Assembly (NCBI GenBank): GCA_002395905.1
Contig: DGVK01000102.1
Coordinates: forward strand, 1 to 25,646
Direction of reading: 5' to 3'
DNA length: 25,646 bases
Source: Verrucomicrobia bacterium UBA4286
Lineage (GTDB): Bacteria; Verrucomicrobiota; Kiritimatiellia; RFP12; UBA1067
The number at the start of each line of letters is the position of its first letter. The first letter of the stretch is position 1. A program made the position numbers and the translations under genes. Below, one piece after another: positions 7,245 to 15,183 of this stretch. A model generated the notes under the pieces. That model saw only the letters and a list, made by a program, of their open reading frames with translations, searched no databases and was not told the origin of the DNA.

Positions 7245-7509
7245 AAAGCGACGAAACCCTCTTTTGTGCCTCGCGCGGCTATCGCCAGAACCTCAAGGTC
7301 GTGGTGAACGGAGCGAAGTTCATGAGCGGCACAAACCACATGGTGGTTTTGAAGGACATCGAAGTGTACTCCTTGTGCGAGCATCACATGCTTCCGTTCT
7401 ACGGCAAGTGCTCAAAAAGCAGAATTCCGAAATGACCACTTCGGCCGTTCTCGGTTCGTTCCGCACAGACGAAAAGGTTCGCCAGGAGTTTCTCTCGCTT
7501 ATACGGTAA
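7241..7509 (+). pseudogene. folE: Decayed GTP cyclohydrolase I (folE) remnant
   Basis: Reading frame 2 (7262-7411) encodes RGYRQNLKVVVNGAKF, then MVVLKDIEVYSLCEHHMLPFYGK. This is the unmistakable zinc/catalytic core of FolE (Cys-Glu-His-His). The frame then hits a TGA at 7433. From about 7417, frame 1 continues as KKQNSEMTTSAVLGSFRTDEKVR and ends at TAA 7507-7509, which is the true FolE C-terminus. Roughly 60 residues between FYGK and the QNS segment are missing, and the two halves are in different frames. The N-terminal part before RGYRQNL is also absent. FolE makes 7,8-dihydroneopterin triphosphate for folate or queuosine-type pathways; this copy cannot. The 5' break lies at the promoter of the exported glycan operon, consistent with damage during arrival of that block. 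Confidence 0.9.
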
Positions 7510-7612
7510 ACGGTGCGCGTCAGGATGAAATGGGCTTTATACAATCTGCAGGTCGCTGTATTCTTCGCGCGGACAGTTCCATCTGTGTCTATCCATGGTT
7601 GGCGTCACCTGC

Positions 7613-7646
7613 AGGGCCGCCCCTTCCTCAAAGGCGGCGGGCCTTT
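7613..7646 (+). terminator. Possible terminator of the folE remnant
   Basis: A GC-rich hairpin (GGCC-GCC pairing with GGC-GGC-G-GGCC, one bulge) is followed by TTTTCT on the plus strand, about 105 nt after the folE stop. It overlaps the last codons of the J-domain gene on the opposite strand. It may be a relic of the folE transcription unit. Confidence 0.35.
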
Positions 7647-8440
7647 TCTATGAGGCTCCATGCGGCGTTGACCTTCGACATCATGTCCGTCGCCTTCGAC
7701 ACCATCTCGTCCGGCAGGCCCTGCGCGCGGAGTGCGTCGGGGTGGTACTTCTTGGCCTTGGCGCGGTAGGCGCGCTTCACTTCGTCGTCACTGGCGTTCG
7801 GCGAGACGCCGAGAAGCGCGTACGCCTCGGCGAGGGAATCTCCAGAAGACGCGCCGCTTCGCCGCTCATCGGCGCCGTCTGTGCCGAGACGTTCGCGCGC
7901 CATCGTGTGGAACCAGTAGGCCGGAATAGACAGAGGCGTTGTTACGCGACGGAGAATCTCAAGCTCAGCCGAATTGACATGTCCGTCGGCACAGGCGATA
8001 TCCCACAGGAGTTCGTAAAGGAATTCGCGAACCTCTATAGACGGCACGGCTCGCGCAAACTCACGGGCGTAATCGTCGATCGTATGAGTATCGTCCTTGG
8101 CCCGGCGGAACACGTCTATGGCGTATGCACGGGCCTGCTGTGAAAAGCCGAGCCGCGCGAACGCGCCCTCGACGGACGCTATCTCCTCGCGCGTGACGAC
8201 TCCGTCGGCCTTGGCGACTTTGGCGAGCATCGCCGCCGCGCTGGCGCAGAAGACGAGCGAATCAGGCGAGGCGGAAGGCCTGCGCGCGGTTCTGTCGCGA
8301 GAGGTCCTGTAGCGAGAAGGATCATCCTTTCCAATGCCTTTCTCCACGAAGTCGCCGAGCGCCGCGCCGAAAAGCGCGCCGAGGGGTCCGCCGAAAAAGC
8401 CGCCCAACGCCCCGCCGATAGCCAGTCCTTTGAAACCCAT
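7628..8440 (-). CDS. DjlA-like protein (TerB domain plus C-terminal J domain)
   Basis: The product has 270 residues from the ATG at 8440, chosen because GAGG lies five bases upstream and the family begins MGFKG-like. A GTG at 8455 would overlap the murC-like gene. Residues 1-35 are a Gly/Ala-rich helix with GxxxG spacing (GGALGGFFGGPLGALFGAA), typical of the DjlA membrane segment. About 62-180 is a TerB-type helical domain with paired acidic loops (AKADGVVTREE; ACADGHVNSAE). About 203-270 is a J domain, EAYALLGVSPNASDDEVKRA with the HPD triad at 233-235. Such proteins recruit and stimulate DnaK at the inner membrane. The gene follows the Mur ligase by 7 nt and is the last gene of this operon. 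Confidence 0.9.
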   Translation of the reverse strand: MGFKGLAIGGALGGFFGGPLGALFGAALGDFVEKGIGKDDPSRYRTSRDRTARRPSASPDSLVFCASAAAMLAKVAKADGVVTREEIASVEGAFARLGFSQQARAYAIDVFRRAKDDTHTIDDYAREFARAVPSIEVREFLYELLWDIACADGHVNSAELEILRRVTTPLSIPAYWFHTMARERLGTDGADERRSGASSGDSLAEAYALLGVSPNASDDEVKRAYRAKAKKYHPDALRAQGLPDEMVSKATDMMSKVNAAWSLIEKARRL

Positions 8441-8447
8441 AGCCGCC

Positions 8448-9650
8448 TCAACCACCGGTAGCGCCGCCGACGAAGCGGCTTATGCGCTTTGCCAGCGCGG
8501 GAAGTTCGGGGTCGCGTGCGCCGCATGTGGCGAACGCGGCGAATTCCCCGGCGTGCGATGTAATCCAGCCGAATGCGTCATCGTGGCCGCGAACGAGCTC
8601 GCACCGCGCGACCTTCGCCGCCAGCGCGTCGGAGTTTACAGAGCGGTCGGTCGTTCCGCCGGCGTCATAAACCGGCAGAAGAAGCAGCCTGTCCTGCGGA
8701 CGGATCGTGGCGTTGAACATCGCGGCGAGCGCGTCCATCATCTTGCGCAGCGGCGCGTAGCCGTGAGGACGCCACACTACGCATATCCCGCCCTCGTATC
8801 GTTCGGCGAGGGTTGTCCACATCGCGCGTATCTTTTCCGGGTTGTGGGCGTAGTCGTCGAAGACGTTCGCGCCGTGGGGCTGGAGACGCCGTTCGACGCC
8901 CTTGAAGGTCATGAGCGCCGCGCGCGCGCGCGCCTCGTCGCAGCCGAGAGCTTTCGCCATCTCAAGCGCGAGAAAGGCGTTGTTGCGGTTGTGCCGGCCG
9001 AGCGCGGAGACGTCGGCCTCGCCGGTCGAAACGCGTCCGTCAACGACAGGGCCTTCGCAGTTCTTTATGAAGGCGTCAAAAACCTCGTCCATCTCCTCCT
9101 TGGAGTAGTGGTCGGCCGAGGCGTTGGTCACTATAGCGGCGTAAGGCGAAAACGCGACGAGAGACCTGTCGCTCTCGTCGACCTCGGCGACGGCGAATTC
9201 CCCGCGGCCGAAGCGCACGGCCCCTTCCCAGCCGGGAACGTTCGCGCCGTTGACGCAGAACGGGTCCAGCCCGCACTCCGCGAGGACATGGCCGAGCATG
9301 GCGGTAACCGTGGACTTCCCGCAGGTTCCAACAACGGCGACGAGCCTGCGGGATGCAAGAGTCCTGGCGAGCGCCTTCGCGCGGTGGGTCACAGGGATGC
9401 CGAGCGCCTTCGCGCGCAGAAGACCGGGGTTGTCTTCCTCGATGGCGGTAGAAACGATCACTTCGTCAGTCGCAGAGTCGACGCCGCTTCCATCGTCAGG
9501 GAAGCATTTGACGCCAAGCGAACGCAGAAAGGCGATGTTTGGGGTGGACAGGTTGCGGTCGGCGCCGGTCACCTCTTCGCCGAGGCGCACGAGCGCCGTG
9601 GCGAGAGCGCTCATGCCGACGCCGCCGATACCTATCAGATGCCGCTTCAT
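8448..9650 (-). CDS. murC: MurC-like Mur ligase family protein (divergent)
   Basis: The product has 400 residues from the ATG at 9650 (MKRHLIGIGGVGMSALA, the N-terminal dinucleotide-like domain of MurC). An upstream in-frame start at 9683 would lie inside pilB. Ordered Mur ligase motifs are present: the ATP loop GTCGKST (108-114), EVDESDRS (156-163), TNASADH (175-181), GRHNRNNAFLA (218-228), DDYAHNPEKI (265-274) and WRPHGYAPL (293-301). MurC normally adds L-Ala to UDP-MurNAc in the cytoplasm during peptidoglycan synthesis. This copy is about 50-80 residues shorter than usual. It also changes invariant positions: the GTHGKT loop is GTCGKS, DDYGHHP is DDYAHNP, and HRYTR is HGYAP. It is therefore either a diverged MurC or a paralogue with another substrate. 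It lies between a pilus ATPase gene (10 nt) and a J-domain gene (7 nt). Confidence 0.78.
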   Translation of the reverse strand: MKRHLIGIGGVGMSALATALVRLGEEVTGADRNLSTPNIAFLRSLGVKCFPDDGSGVDSATDEVIVSTAIEEDNPGLLRAKALGIPVTHRAKALARTLASRRLVAVVGTCGKSTVTAMLGHVLAECGLDPFCVNGANVPGWEGAVRFGRGEFAVAEVDESDRSLVAFSPYAAIVTNASADHYSKEEMDEVFDAFIKNCEGPVVDGRVSTGEADVSALGRHNRNNAFLALEMAKALGCDEARARAALMTFKGVERRLQPHGANVFDDYAHNPEKIRAMWTTLAERYEGGICVVWRPHGYAPLRKMMDALAAMFNATIRPQDRLLLLPVYDAGGTTDRSVNSDALAAKVARCELVRGHDDAFGWITSHAGEFAAFATCGARDPELPALAKRISRFVGGATGG

Positions 9651-9660
9651 GTGGCGCCGA

Positions 9661-11352
9661 TCAGGTGTAGCGCAGAACCTCATCGACGGTTGTGTAGCCG
9701 TCGAGAATGGCCTGTATGCCGTGCTCGCGCATTGTGCGCATGCCGAGCTCGCGTGCTTTTTCGCGCAGGATTAGCGTCGGCGCACGGTTGTTTACAAGTT
9801 CGCGCAGAGGGTTCGACATGCGGAGGTATTCCACAACGGCCTTGCGGCCCTTGTAGCCGGTTCCATTGCACGTCTTGCAGCCTTTGCCGAAGTAGAACGG
9901 CCTGCCGCCGATCTGGTCGCGCGTAAGCTCTATGCGCTCGAGGGCCTCGTCGTCGGGCTCGTAGCCCACCTTGCACTCCTTGCAGCATGTTCTCACGAGT
10001 CGCTGGCCGAGCACGCCTTCGAGCGTGGAGGAGAGAAGATACGGCGCGACGTTCATATCGACGAAACGCGTCACCGCGCCTGCGGCGTCGTTCGTGTGCA
10101 GGGTCGAGAAGACGAAGTGGCCGGTAAGGGCGGCCTGGATGGCGATTTCGGCCGTCTCCAGATCGCGGATCTCGCCGATCATCATCACGTCGGGGTCCTG
10201 ACGCAGAAACGCGCGCAGAACCTTCGCGAACGTGTTGCCGGCCTTCGGGTCGATAGGCACCTGGACGATTCCGTCAACATTGTATTCGACAGGCTCCTCG
10301 GCTGTGAGCAGCTTGGTGTCGATCTGGTTGATGCGGCGCAGGATGGAGTAGAGCGTCGTCGTCTTTCCCGAACCGGTAGGACCGGTGACGATGAATATGC
10401 CGTTGGGCTTCTCGATGTCGAGCGTTATCTGCTCGTAGACGTCTTCGGGGAGACCCACGTTCTCAAGGTCGAGCGAGGTCGCCGACTGGTCGAGAATACG
10501 CATTACGACCGACTCTCCATGGACCGTAGGCAGGCAGCTCACACGCAGGTCGACCGGCTTGCCGGCGACGGTGAGGGCGATTCGCCCGTCCTGCGGGATG
10601 CGCCGCTCGGAGATGTTGAGATTCGCGAGGATCTTGATACGCGAGATGATGGCTGGCGCCATCTTGACGTCCGGCGCCTTCATCTCGTAAAGCGCGCCGT
10701 CGACGCGGTAGCGAATCTTGAAATCGTGTTCGAAAGGCTCGATATGGATATCGGCCGCGCGGTCGACGACGCCCTGGTAGAGGACGAGGTTCACGAAGCG
10801 GATTATGGCCGATGAGTTGGCCGCCGACTCCATCGAGGCGATGTCGTTCGCGTTCGCGCCCGAAAGCCCCTCGTCGTCGCTCATGCCTTCGCCGAGCGAC
10901 TTGATCATATCGGCGACGGACTCGTTCGCGTCCCCGTAGTACTGGGAGATGCGGTCCATCACGTCCTTCTCGCGCGCGAAGACGAACTTCACCTCCTTCG
11001 AGAGGGTGAAGAGCATTTCGTCGGAGATGCGCGGGTCGACGAGGTCGAACGTTGCGAGCGTCACCGACGATTCGTCGGCTGCGACAGGGAAGACGTTGTA
11101 CATCCTGGCTGTCGAGGCGGGAATGGCCTCGGTGACCTCGGTCTCGATGGTCATCGCGCCAAGGTCGATGGCCTCGGTGTCCTGATAGGCGGCCATTGCC
11201 GCGAGAAGATCGTCTTCTGTCACGACCTCCTGGTCGATGACGAGCTGGCGGACAGGCTTGCCCTCCGTCTTGGCGATGTCCTGCATATCCTTTGCGGACT
11301 CGTCGTCGAGGTAGCCGTTCTGGACCAGAATCTGAAGTATAGGGTCGAGCAT
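9661..11352 (-). CDS. pilB: PilB/GspE-type assembly ATPase 1
   Basis: The 563-residue product has the full length of type IV pilus/type II secretion assembly ATPases. The N-terminal domain (about 1-140) is the MshEN/GspE_N type. The ATPase core shows DIHIEPFEHDFKIRYRVDG (201-219), Walker A GPTGSGKT (324-331), an Asp-box EEPVEY (352-357), Walker B MIGEIRD (391-397) and the His-box TLHTNDA (417-423). Four-Cys zinc binding is provided by CCKEC (456-460) and CKTC (492-495). The enzyme powers pseudopilin polymerisation from the cytoplasmic face. Its gene begins 3 nt after pilT and is followed by the Mur ligase. PilT and a second PilB are adjacent, but no pilin, PilC or secretin gene is in view. 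Confidence 0.93.
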   Translation of the reverse strand: MLDPILQILVQNGYLDDESAKDMQDIAKTEGKPVRQLVIDQEVVTEDDLLAAMAAYQDTEAIDLGAMTIETEVTEAIPASTARMYNVFPVAADESSVTLATFDLVDPRISDEMLFTLSKEVKFVFAREKDVMDRISQYYGDANESVADMIKSLGEGMSDDEGLSGANANDIASMESAANSSAIIRFVNLVLYQGVVDRAADIHIEPFEHDFKIRYRVDGALYEMKAPDVKMAPAIISRIKILANLNISERRIPQDGRIALTVAGKPVDLRVSCLPTVHGESVVMRILDQSATSLDLENVGLPEDVYEQITLDIEKPNGIFIVTGPTGSGKTTTLYSILRRINQIDTKLLTAEEPVEYNVDGIVQVPIDPKAGNTFAKVLRAFLRQDPDVMMIGEIRDLETAEIAIQAALTGHFVFSTLHTNDAAGAVTRFVDMNVAPYLLSSTLEGVLGQRLVRTCCKECKVGYEPDDEALERIELTRDQIGGRPFYFGKGCKTCNGTGYKGRKAVVEYLRMSNPLRELVNNRAPTLILREKARELGMRTMREHGIQAILDGYTTVDEVLRYT

Positions 11353-11355
11353 CGT

Positions 11356-12486
11356 TTACCGTCCCATTTCCTCTTTGAGCTTCTGCACGACGCTGTCGGG
11401 GTCCTGCGACTTGGTGATAAGCTCGTCGTACGCGATGAGGCCGGCCTTGTAGAGCTGGGTGAGATGGGCGTCGAGCGTCTGCATGCCGTACTTGGCGCCG
11501 GTCTGGAGGTCGCTCTTGATCATGTTGGTCTTGCCGTCGCGTATCCTTGAGCGGATGGCGTCGGTGGAGGTCATGATCTCGAACGCGGCGACGCGGCCGT
11601 GGACCTCGCCGTTGGCGTCGAGGCGCGGCAGAAGTATCTGCGAAATGACGGCCTGCAGACCCGCGGCGAGCTGGGTTCTCACCTGCTCCTGCTGGTTGGT
11701 CGGGAACGCGTCGATGATTCGGTCGACCGTCTCGGCGGCACCGGTCGTGTGAAGCGTGCCGAAGACTAGATGACCGGTCTCGGCGGCCGTCACAGCGGCG
11801 CCGATCGTCTCGATGTCGCGCATTTCACCGACAAGAATCACGTCCGGGTCCTGGCGCAGCGCGCGGCGGATAGCCTCCGCGAAGCTCGGCACGTCGTCAC
11901 CTACCTCGCGCTGGGTTATGAGGGACTTCGCCGACTTGTGGTAGAACTCTATCGGGTCTTCGATCGTGATGATGTGCACGCTGCGCTCGCGGTTGATGAC
12001 GTCGATCATCGAAGCAAGCGTCGTCGATTTACCCGAACCCGTCGGACCGGTCACGAGGATGAGCCCGCGCGGCTTGAAGAGAAGCTCCTTCACCACCGGC
12101 GGCAGACCGAGCTGCTCCATGGTGAGAAGCGTCGAGGGAATCTGGCGCAGCACGGCGCCGTAACGGCGGCGTTCCTTGAATATCGACACACGGAAACGCG
12201 TCGCCAGCTTCTTCTCATCGACCGTCTCCTGCTCCTCGGGCGAGCACAGGTCTCGGAACGCAAGCGCGAAGTCGGCGCCTCCGCTCTTCTCGACCTCGGC
12301 CATCTGCTCGTCGGTCGATATCTCGCGGCACAGCGCGAACGACTCCTCCTCGGTAAGCTCCTCGTCGGCGAGCGGCAGAAGCTCGCCGTTCACGCGCAGC
12401 TCCGGCGGCATGTAGGCGCGGACGTGCAGGTCGCTGCCTCCCTCGTCGATCATCGCTATCAGAAGCTCTTTCATCGTGACATCCAT
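11356..12486 (-). CDS. pilT: PilT-type pilus retraction ATPase
   Basis: The product has 376 residues. The ATG at 12486 has AGGGAGG six bases upstream. SDLHVRAYMPPELRVNG (18-34) is the PilT N-terminal signature. Walker A is GPTGSGKS (147-154). EDPIEFYH (176-183), AIRRALRQDPDVILVGEMRD (205-224) and GTLHTTGAAETVDRIIDAFP (243-262) are PilT-specific boxes. It lacks the zinc Cys cluster of PilB, as expected. An acidic insertion at about 80-95 (SPEEQETVDEKK) interrupts the N-terminal PAS-like domain where most PilT proteins have a short turn. The motor depolymerises type IV pili for twitching or DNA uptake. It is the middle gene of the pilB-pilT-pilB trio. Confidence 0.94.
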   Translation of the reverse strand: MDVTMKELLIAMIDEGGSDLHVRAYMPPELRVNGELLPLADEELTEEESFALCREISTDEQMAEVEKSGGADFALAFRDLCSPEEQETVDEKKLATRFRVSIFKERRRYGAVLRQIPSTLLTMEQLGLPPVVKELLFKPRGLILVTGPTGSGKSTTLASMIDVINRERSVHIITIEDPIEFYHKSAKSLITQREVGDDVPSFAEAIRRALRQDPDVILVGEMRDIETIGAAVTAAETGHLVFGTLHTTGAAETVDRIIDAFPTNQQEQVRTQLAAGLQAVISQILLPRLDANGEVHGRVAAFEIMTSTDAIRSRIRDGKTNMIKSDLQTGAKYGMQTLDAHLTQLYKAGLIAYDELITKSQDPDSVVQKLKEEMGR

Positions 12487-12526
12487 TTCATACCTCCCTA
12501 GTCTTTTCTGTTTGCCCGCCAGCGAA

Positions 12527-14194
12527 TCAGTCCGCGTCGCCCATGGTCACGCGCAGAACCTCGGAAAGCGACGTCATGCCGCTGGCTACTTTGAGCATGC
12601 CGTCTTCGCGCAGGGTGCGCATGCCCATCTCGCGCGCCCTCTGTCTGAGGAGTGTCGCCGGGGCGTGGTCGAAAATGAGCCTTTCAATCGTGTCGTCGAC
12701 CTTGAATATCTCGAACACTCCCTTGCGCCCCTTGTAACCGCTGCGTCCGCACTTGTCGCAGCCTGCACCGTGGTACATCTTCTCGGGTACGGTCGCCGAG
12801 AACTGGCCGAGCATCTTGAGCTCGCGCTCGCTCGGAGTGTAGGCCTCGCGGCAGTTCTCGCATATCGCGCGCACGAGACGCTGGGCCATCGCCGCGCGCA
12901 GGGCCGACGCGACGAGGAACGGCTTGCAGCCGATGTCGAGAAGTCGCGTAACCGCCGAAGGCGCGTCGTTGGTGTGAAGCGTGGAGAACACAAGGTGGCC
13001 GGTTAGGGCCGCCTCCATGGCGATGCCCGCGGTCTCCTCGTCACGGATCTCGCCGATCATCACGATATTCGGCGCCTGACGCAGAATCGAACGCAGCGCG
13101 GCCGAGAAGTCGAGGCCGACATCCTTGTTCACCTGCACCTGGTTGATGCCGCTCATCTGGTATTCGACAGGATCTTCCACCGTGATGAGCTTCTTGTCGG
13201 GCGTGTTGATCTGGCCGAGACAGGCGTAGAGCGTCGTCGTCTTTCCCGAACCGGTCGGGCCTGTAACGAGCACCACGCCATCGGGCAGCTTGATGAGACG
13301 CTCGAATGTCGCCTGGTCGTCGGCCAGGAAGCCCAGCTGGGGAAGACCGAGAGCGAGATTGGACTTGTCGAGAACACGCATGACGATCGATTCGCCGTGG
13401 TTCGTGGGGACAGAACTCACGCGGAGGTCGAGGTCCTTGCCGTTCACGGTTATCTGGATGCGGCCGTCCTGCGGGATGCGCTTCTCGGAGATCTTCATCT
13501 TCGACATGATCTTGATTCGCGAGATGATCGCCGACTGGAGCCTCTTGGGCGGCGAGTCCATCTTGCGCAGAGCGCCGTCGATACGGTACCTTACGCGGAA
13601 CTCCTTCTCCATAGGCTCAAGGTGGATATCGGAAGCCTTCATCTTTATGCCGTTGGTGATGAGCATCGTAGCGAGCTTCACCACCGGCGCGTCGTCGCCC
13701 GTCGCATCCTCGTTGAGACCGGCGAACTCGTCGCGCGTCTGAACGTCGGCCGCTTCCTCGTTCTCGTAAAGCTTCGCCATCGCGGCCTGGACCTCGGCCT
13801 TGGGCGAGACTACCGCCTCGACGTCGCGCCCGTGCAGAACATACCGCAGAGAGTCGATCGCATCGTAGCCCATCGGATCCGAAAGCGCGACCGTGATCGA
13901 AAACTCGTCGGCCACGACCGGCACCACGCCGTACTTCTTCGCGATATCGGCGGGAATCTCCTTAACTATCTCCGGATTGATCGCGTCCGCGTTGACATGG
14001 CAGTACTTGAGACCGAACTGGTCGGCCACGGTGCCAAGCACCTCGTCCTCGCCAATGGTCCCGCCGGAGACGAGCACGTCGAGCGTGGTCTCGTTCTCCG
14101 CCTTCATCGACTTCGATGCCGCCTCGACCTGGTCACGGGTCAAGAACCCGCGCTCGATGAGCAGCTGAAGCACATATTCGTCGTTGCTAGTCAT
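12527..14194 (-). CDS. pilB: PilB/GspE-type assembly ATPase 2
   Basis: The product has 555 residues from the ATG at 14194 (MTSNDEYVLQLLIERGFLTR). The open frame extends upstream, but that part is antisense to the PfkB gene and reads as Arg-rich non-protein. Motifs parallel ATPase 1: N-terminal MshEN domain, ASDIHLEPMEKEFRVRYRID (187-206), Walker A GPTGSGKT (312-319), EDPVEYQMSGINQV, MIGEIRDEETAG, STLHTND and two zinc CxxC pairs (CENC; CDKC). It is related to but clearly distinct from ATPase 1. One copy may serve a type IV pilus and the other a type II or pseudopilus system; sequence alone does not say which. A TATAAT lies only 12 nt upstream of the ATG with no Shine-Dalgarno visible, suggesting a very short leader. 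Confidence 0.93.
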   Translation of the reverse strand: MTSNDEYVLQLLIERGFLTRDQVEAASKSMKAENETTLDVLVSGGTIGEDEVLGTVADQFGLKYCHVNADAINPEIVKEIPADIAKKYGVVPVVADEFSITVALSDPMGYDAIDSLRYVLHGRDVEAVVSPKAEVQAAMAKLYENEEAADVQTRDEFAGLNEDATGDDAPVVKLATMLITNGIKMKASDIHLEPMEKEFRVRYRIDGALRKMDSPPKRLQSAIISRIKIMSKMKISEKRIPQDGRIQITVNGKDLDLRVSSVPTNHGESIVMRVLDKSNLALGLPQLGFLADDQATFERLIKLPDGVVLVTGPTGSGKTTTLYACLGQINTPDKKLITVEDPVEYQMSGINQVQVNKDVGLDFSAALRSILRQAPNIVMIGEIRDEETAGIAMEAALTGHLVFSTLHTNDAPSAVTRLLDIGCKPFLVASALRAAMAQRLVRAICENCREAYTPSERELKMLGQFSATVPEKMYHGAGCDKCGRSGYKGRKGVFEIFKVDDTIERLIFDHAPATLLRQRAREMGMRTLREDGMLKVASGMTSLSEVLRVTMGDAD

Positions 14195-14206
14195 TGTTGT
14201 GGGAGT

Positions 14207-14212
14207 ATTATA
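14207..14212 (-). promoter_or_regulatory. TATAAT -10 box of the pilB-pilT-pilB unit
   Basis: A perfect TATAAT ends 12 nt before the ATG at 14194, within the 55-nt gap after the PfkB stop. No -35 match and no ribosome binding site are evident. The predicted start would give a leader of only about 5-6 nt. Confidence 0.5.
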
Positions 14213-14249
14213 GCGCAATCCGCCGGGCAATGCAAGTAGCAGGCCGCCT

Positions 14250-15170
14250 TTACGCCGGCCGCGCGGCGCGGGCAAGCGCATCGACCAGATACGCCGTCGG
14301 CGGCGCGCCGCCCGGCATGGTGCACGCCGCTGAGCCAGCGGCGACGGCCCAGCGCGCCGCATCCGTATCATCCAGTCCTTCGCCGAAACGCCGCCAGCAG
14401 TACTCCGCGAGCAGCGTGTCGCCCGCCGCCGTCGTGTCCACAACCTCGACCTTCGGCGCGGCGGTGAAGCGCCCGTCGAACCACGCACCAGCGCCGCCGT
14501 CGGATATGATCACGTGTCCCGCCTTCGCACGCAGGAGATCAGTCGCCTTCTCGAACTCCGCCGCGGTCTCAGGGACGAACCCGACAAGGGCCTCGCACTC
14601 TTCGGCGTTGGGCTTTATGAGGTCCGGCCCGGCGTCAAGGGCTAGGCGCATCGCCTCGCCGCTCGCGTCGAGCACGACCTTGAGCCCCATCTCCTTGAGG
14701 CGTTTCACCGCATCGGCGTAGAACGATTTTCCGCAGCACGGCGGCAGGGAGCCGCTCACTACCGCAACGCCGCAGTCCGCCGCGCCCGACAGACAGTCGA
14801 TCCCTTCGAGAGACCTGACCTGCGGGAACGCCGGCCTGTTCAACTTTACGGAGCCTCCCGGCCAGGTGAGCATCTCGTTGCGTCGCGTCGCGCCGGGAAC
14901 CCTGGCAAACCTGTCTGCGATTGAATACTTCGCCATCTCGCGCGAGAATATGACGGCGTTGTCCTCGCCGAGAAGTCCGCCGCATACCGCGTCGGCGCCG
15001 CGAAGCGCAAGCCATCGCGCCACGTTCACAGCCTTGCCGCCGACGTTTACATCCTCGGCTACATCCTTGAATATCTCGCCCTCGCCCTTAGGCGCGGCGG
15101 GGAGTCGCACGGTCGCGTCCAGCGCGGGGCTCATACAGAGGCAAAAGAATTTGAAAGATTTCTTTTCCAT
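14250..15170 (-). CDS. PfkB-family sugar kinase (1-phosphofructokinase-like)
   Basis: The product has 306 residues from the ATG at 15170, preceded by AAGGAG at 9 nt; the longer open frame upstream is antisense noise. Family features are VNVGGKAVNVA (41-51), VVSGSLPP (137-144), KPNAEECEALVG (186-197) and the C-terminal PfkB signature DTTAAGDTLLAEY (245-257) with catalytic Asp251. FruK/LacC proteins carry GAGD here; this one has AAGD. The start (MSPALDATVRLP) and NVGGKA pattern fit the FruK/tagatose-6-phosphate kinase branch, which phosphorylates a sugar phosphate with ATP in the cytoplasm. The exact substrate is undetermined; no PTS genes are nearby. It sits 13 nt after the ABC ATPase and ends the parE-ilvD operon. 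Confidence 0.85.
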   Translation of the reverse strand: MEKKSFKFFCLCMSPALDATVRLPAAPKGEGEIFKDVAEDVNVGGKAVNVARWLALRGADAVCGGLLGEDNAVIFSREMAKYSIADRFARVPGATRRNEMLTWPGGSVKLNRPAFPQVRSLEGIDCLSGAADCGVAVVSGSLPPCCGKSFYADAVKRLKEMGLKVVLDASGEAMRLALDAGPDLIKPNAEECEALVGFVPETAAEFEKATDLLRAKAGHVIISDGGAGAWFDGRFTAAPKVEVVDTTAAGDTLLAEYCWRRFGEGLDDTDAARWAVAAGSAACTMPGGAPPTAYLVDALARAARPA

Positions 15171-15183
15171 TTCGGTATTCTCC

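Noticed and set aside
7546..7614. CTGCAGGT...ACCTGCAG inverted repeat as mobile-element ends
   Set aside because: The arms are only 8 bp, the interval is 53 nt and no transposase or target duplication is visible.
8334..9926. A 530-codon plus-strand open frame
   Set aside because: It runs antisense across the MurC-like gene into pilB and the J-domain gene and shows no recognisable motif.
14195..14488. N-terminal extension of the second PilB to 653 residues
   Set aside because: The added stretch is antisense to the PfkB gene and Arg-rich. The PilB N-domain begins at MTSNDEYV (ATG 14194).
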